9,710 nucleotides of DNA from CAYVXE01 sp964455375 (GTDB taxonomy: Bacteria; Zhuqueibacterota; Zhuqueibacteria; Oceanimicrobiales; Oceanimicrobiaceae), in assembly GCA_964455375.1 (NCBI GenBank), contig CAYVXE010000148.1, forward strand, positions 1 to 9,710, written 5' to 3'. The translations under genes were made by a program, and so were the position numbers. The notes under the pieces were generated by a model, which had not been told where the DNA came from, made no database searches, and saw only the letters and a list, made by a program, of their open reading frames with translations. This document shows, piece by piece, positions 6,601-9,710 of this stretch. Every line of letters begins with the position of its first letter. Position 1 is the first letter of the stretch.

Positions 6601-9417
6601 TTAAAATTCAAGCGTCATTCCCCAGCGGATTTCCCGCGGCGCCGCCAACCAGTCTTCCCTGGAATAAAAATTATCTATGAATTTTTCGGGAAAGAAATTC
6701 TGTGGATTGGCGCGAATTTCGTTTCGCAGATTATTAAACAATGTCGGATTCGTGGTTTCTGCAAGATCGGTTAACGAACGACCGGTAGATGTATGTACAA
6801 AGCGTTCATTGATGGTATCGAGAACGTTCTCAACTTGCATAAACACCGTAAAACGCTTATTAACGATACGAAAGATTTTTTCCATCTTTAAATCGATATT
6901 GGCATTTATTGGGCGTCTGCCACTATTTTCTTCAAATAGGACAGCCTGAACAGAGGTCGGGACCGACGGCGTGTAGGGTGTTCCCGTCCACACATTGCCG
7001 ATAGCGCTGATCATCCAGTTGTTAGACTTACTTAACGTCATGGTTGCATTTAAAGTGTTCGTCCGGTCAAAACTGAGCGGCACCAGCGTCTGTTCGGCGT
7101 CACGTCCTGAGCGGGTCTCCACAGCCAGAGAAAGTGGATTGTTGGAGGCTCCTTCTGCTACCTGAAAGGTGTAATCCAGCGATGCGGATAAAATACCGCC
7201 TGGTGCTTTACGCTTTAGAAGAGAGATGGTGAATCCCTTTACACTGGCGTAGCTAACATTGGTCACAACGTCAAACTCTTTGTCTGCACCCACTTCTCCG
7301 GCAAAAAAACGACGATTCTGGATGAGATTGGTGACGTCTTTATAAAAGATGGTCACATCCGCTTTAAAATCATCGGTGAATTGTTGTTGTAATCCCAATT
7401 CATATTGAATGCTTCGTTCCGGGTTGAGGTTAGCGTCACCGAATGTTGGTCTTTGCGTGAAGTTAAAATCCTCAAACCGTGGATTCCGGTAAATCTGATT
7501 AAGGGTGGGATTTTGATAAAAATGCCCGTAAGAGAAGCGGATAATGCCGCGGGACGTGATGGGGAAACTAAGGCTTAGTCTTGGAGCTAAACGACTTTTT
7601 GCACTGGCTTTTTTTAAATTTTCCCGTTTGTCAACGCCGCTATCGACGCTGCCTACCAGGTCTGGGTTATACAGTGCGCGCGTATTCAGATACTCCCATC
7701 GTAGTCCTATATTTAAAATAAAAGATTTGGCTAATTCCATTTTATCTAAAAAATATGCCGCTCCCTGAACCGGTTTGCGTATGTAGGCCTGAAAATTGGT
7801 GAAATCCGGGCTTAAATCCGGGAATGGAATACAGGGGCCGTCGCCAAACGTATCAATGCAAACTTGCGGCTGTCCGGTAGGGTCAGCGTCGTAAATAAGG
7901 GTAAAAGACTCCACATCCAGGCGGTGGTGCTGAAATTCTCCGCCAAATTTCAATTCGTGAACTGGCGTGACTTGGGCGTCAAAATCTAACTTTGCAGTGA
8001 TGGATCTGGTTTTACTTTTTGAACGCCCCAAATCAGTGCCCCCTGCAAGGTAGTCTGTGGGTGCAACCAAATTATTGGTAACCAAACTGCCAAAACTGCG
8101 CACGTATCTCGGGTCGAAGGGATTTTTAAACACGTACGTGCGATCATTTGTGTTTGCTAAACCCAATTTTAAGGTGTAAAACATTTTGCTATTTAACGTA
8201 TGGGTAATCCCGATGGAATGGTTTTGCCCGTTACTAAAATTCTTTGGCCGGCCATCCGGATTGAAGCGGTAACGGCGGAAACTCGTTCTACTAAAAGATT
8301 CTCCATCATCTAAAACGAGGTCATAGGTGAATTTTATTTTCGGGCTTGGTTTCCAGGTCAATTTGGTGGTGAGGTTCAATGATTTACTCGTGACCATGGG
8401 AACGACTTCACGGTTGCCGTCTGCCTGGCCAGCCTTGCCAGATGCTCCAAATGGATCCACGACAAACGTATCCTTACTGATTTGAAGAATTTCATCGCGA
8501 TTATAAACACGGATGCCCTGTAAATGTCCATCGTCATTTTCCAGGACGCCGGAAGAGAAAAAAGTCAGATGTTTACCAAAGAGAGGCACCGGCCCGCCGA
8601 AGGTCCATTCCGAGCGCGAGTGATTTAACAAATCGACGTTATTTATGCCGAAAAAGGTTTTGTCTTTGCTGCTGAAATTGTCTCCGGTGTAGGCTCTGAA
8701 GCTGCCATGGTACTTCGGCCCGCCGTCTTTTGTGACGTAGTTTATCACCCCGCTCAAGGCGTTTCCGTATTCGGCGCTGAATGTGCCGATAGAGACGGAA
8801 ACTTCTTGTACGGCATTGGTGGCTAAACCGACTCCCTGGTTATTATTTAACGGATTGTTTATGGAAATTCCGTTAATCTGGTAATTGACCTCATTTGAGC
8901 GGCCGCCGCGAATGTGCAGGGCGCCGGAATTGTCTTGGGTGACGCCGGCTTGGAGGGCGATGACATCCCGGATTTGGTCAATTGGCAATGCTTGAATTTG
9001 TTCTGATGTGACAGCTACAAGAGAATTCGTTAAATCTTCCCGGATAAGAGGATTGCGTTCTCCGTAAACTTCCACGGCTTTGAGTTCGACGGCGCTGGCT
9101 TTCATCACCTGGTTAATCCGCGTCGTAAAATCGATATTTACCCGAATATCGTTTACGATCACCGTTTGATAGCCGATGAACGTGATTTGGATTTTGTAAA
9201 TACCCGGCGGAACATTTAAAATTGTAAATTTACCATCCACATCCGTTGCCGCTCCCAGCGTTGTGCCGTTAATCTGGACGTTTGCTCCGGGAAGTCCCTC
9301 GCCGTTTTCAGCGTCAATAATGCGGCCGGCTATTTTCCCGGTCGTCCCGCCATAAACACTGTTCAAGAAAGCTAAAATGAACAGGAAAGAGATGATGATT
9401 GCGGAAATTCTTCTCAT
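6601..9417 (-). CDS. TonB-dependent outer-membrane receptor with N-terminal carboxypeptidase-regulatory-like domain
   Basis: 938 residues. The signal peptide is ~1-23 (cleavage near VYG/GTTG). A carboxypeptidase-regulatory-like Ig domain spans ~26-107: GKIAGRIIDAENGEGLPGANV, then TDVDGKFTILNVPPGIYKI and FIGYQTV. A possible TonB box follows at ~114-119 (AVEVYG). The plug domain is ~128-235, with LPIDQIRDVIALQAGV, LHIRGGRSNEVNYQINGI, SIGTFSAEYGNALSGVINYVTK. The remaining ~700 residues are a 22-strand-type barrel ending in Phe (WGMTLEF). The protein would import a large or scarce ligand using TonB-ExbBD energy; the substrate cannot be read from sequence. Only two Cys occur, C520 and C529, in one predicted loop. 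The ATG at 9417 has AAGGA nine bases upstream. No SusD homologue follows; instead a secreted sorting-domain protein and a PorV-family barrel do. Assignment to the receptor family is firm. Confidence 0.95.
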   Translation of the reverse strand: MRRISAIIISFLFILAFLNSVYGGTTGKIAGRIIDAENGEGLPGANVQINGTTLGAATDVDGKFTILNVPPGIYKIQITFIGYQTVIVNDIRVNIDFTTRINQVMKASAVELKAVEVYGERNPLIREDLTNSLVAVTSEQIQALPIDQIRDVIALQAGVTQDNSGALHIRGGRSNEVNYQINGISINNPLNNNQGVGLATNAVQEVSVSIGTFSAEYGNALSGVINYVTKDGGPKYHGSFRAYTGDNFSSKDKTFFGINNVDLLNHSRSEWTFGGPVPLFGKHLTFFSSGVLENDDGHLQGIRVYNRDEILQISKDTFVVDPFGASGKAGQADGNREVVPMVTSKSLNLTTKLTWKPSPKIKFTYDLVLDDGESFSRTSFRRYRFNPDGRPKNFSNGQNHSIGITHTLNSKMFYTLKLGLANTNDRTYVFKNPFDPRYVRSFGSLVTNNLVAPTDYLAGGTDLGRSKSKTRSITAKLDFDAQVTPVHELKFGGEFQHHRLDVESFTLIYDADPTGQPQVCIDTFGDGPCIPFPDLSPDFTNFQAYIRKPVQGAAYFLDKMELAKSFILNIGLRWEYLNTRALYNPDLVGSVDSGVDKRENLKKASAKSRLAPRLSLSFPITSRGIIRFSYGHFYQNPTLNQIYRNPRFEDFNFTQRPTFGDANLNPERSIQYELGLQQQFTDDFKADVTIFYKDVTNLIQNRRFFAGEVGADKEFDVVTNVSYASVKGFTISLLKRKAPGGILSASLDYTFQVAEGASNNPLSLAVETRSGRDAEQTLVPLSFDRTNTLNATMTLSKSNNWMISAIGNVWTGTPYTPSVPTSVQAVLFEENSGRRPINANIDLKMEKIFRIVNKRFTVFMQVENVLDTINERFVHTSTGRSLTDLAETTNPTLFNNLRNEIRANPQNFFPEKFIDNFYSREDWLAAPREIRWGMTLEF

Positions 9418-9438
9418 AGCGCTTATTCCTTATTGAGT

Positions 9439-9465
9439 ACAATAATAATCATGGAATGTTATTGT
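9439..9465 (-). promoter_or_regulatory. Inverted repeat in the leader of the receptor gene
   Basis: ACAATAA (9439-9445) and TTATTGT (9459-9465) are perfect 7-bp inverted arms around a 13-base spacer, lying downstream of the predicted transcription start. It could be a regulator site or a weak RNA hairpin. In such AT-rich DNA a chance match is quite possible. Confidence 0.25.
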
Positions 9466-9516
9466 GAAAATTTGAATTTTTATGGATTTTGGTTAGCGAC
9501 TGTGTAATACTGTAAA

Positions 9517-9544
9517 AATATAACAGAAAATCAAAATTTGTCAA
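9517..9544 (-). promoter_or_regulatory. Sigma70-type promoter of the receptor / secreted protein / porV-like operon
   Basis: On the minus strand, TTGACA (9539-9544) is followed after 16 bases by TATATT (9517-9522), in the context TTTTCTTGACA and TTATATTTT. The expected start of transcription is near 9510, leaving a ~93-base leader before ATG 9417. The extended -10 region also approximates the Bacteroidota TAnnTTTG pattern. A near-identical pair of elements precedes the left-hand gene. Confidence 0.7.
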
Positions 9545-9710
9545 GAAAAAGTAGAAATAATATCATTTTTGAGTGTTTTTTGCATAGTAATTTTGAAAAT
9601 GAACTCTTAAATTCAATAAATTTGCAATAGTAAAAGATATCACGCTTTCGTTGAAACCCGAAAGAAGATTATGAAACACCGAAGAACACCGGCCGGATTT
9701 GATTACTAAT
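9545..9710. other. Upstream non-coding DNA to the right edge, no gene seen
   Basis: This AT-rich stretch has no supported ORF on either strand. A 6-bp stem (CTTTCG at 9645-9650 with CGAAAG at 9659-9664, 8-base loop) has no following T-run in either direction, so I do not call it a terminator. CCGGCCGG near 9690 is a short palindrome. A gene upstream of the operon, if any, lies beyond the window. Confidence 0.5.

Noticed and set aside
9671..9709. Plus-strand ORF of 12 codons starting ATGAAACACC
   Set aside because: Too short and ends inside the window; no evidence of a divergent gene.

Overview
The window looks like accessory cell-envelope DNA from a Gram-negative member of the FCB (Fibrobacterota-Chlorobiota-Bacteroidota) superphylum. 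The evidence is a TonB-dependent receptor with an N-terminal carboxypeptidase-regulatory-like domain, a PorV/PorQ-family barrel, and a large secreted protein whose C-terminal ~100 residues resemble a type IX secretion (T9SS) / FlgD-like sorting domain. The exact form of that C-terminal domain (VPNPY near its start, ITGELV in the middle, a terminal FALIK) is one I associate with Calditrichota, KSB1 or Ignavibacteria-like lineages rather than classical Bacteroidia. That placement is inference only.

All convincing genes are on the minus strand and read right to left. Positions 9418-9710 hold an AT-rich upstream region with a strong sigma70-type promoter (TTGACA, 16 bases, TATATT). Next come a 938-residue TonB-dependent receptor (6601-9417), an 88-base gap, a 1200-residue secreted modular protein with a C-terminal sorting-like domain (2910-6512), a ~100-base gap, and a PorV/PorQ-family outer-membrane protein (1777-2805, start corrected from an upstream TTG). 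A 36-codon ORF for a very basic peptide follows the porV-like gene after 26 bases. I see no convincing intrinsic terminator in the gaps, so co-transcription from the 9.5-kb promoter is likely.

A second promoter with the same elements (TTGACA, 17 bases, TATATT) at 1525-1553 starts a new unit with a ~230-base leader. Inside that leader is an 84-bp element with 15-bp terminal inverted repeats and flanking 8-bp direct repeats, which looks like a small MITE-type insertion. The gene it precedes (1-1289, cut by the window edge) encodes a secreted protein with a FlgD-like Ig fold followed by a probable beta-propeller.

Working model: in T9SS bacteria, PorV-type barrels collect secreted substrates by their C-terminal domains at the outer membrane. 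Here a candidate substrate is encoded immediately before a PorV-family protein and behind a TonB-dependent receptor. This suggests a dedicated receptor / surface protein / shuttle module. No T9SS motor, translocon or sortase gene is in the window, so this remains inference.
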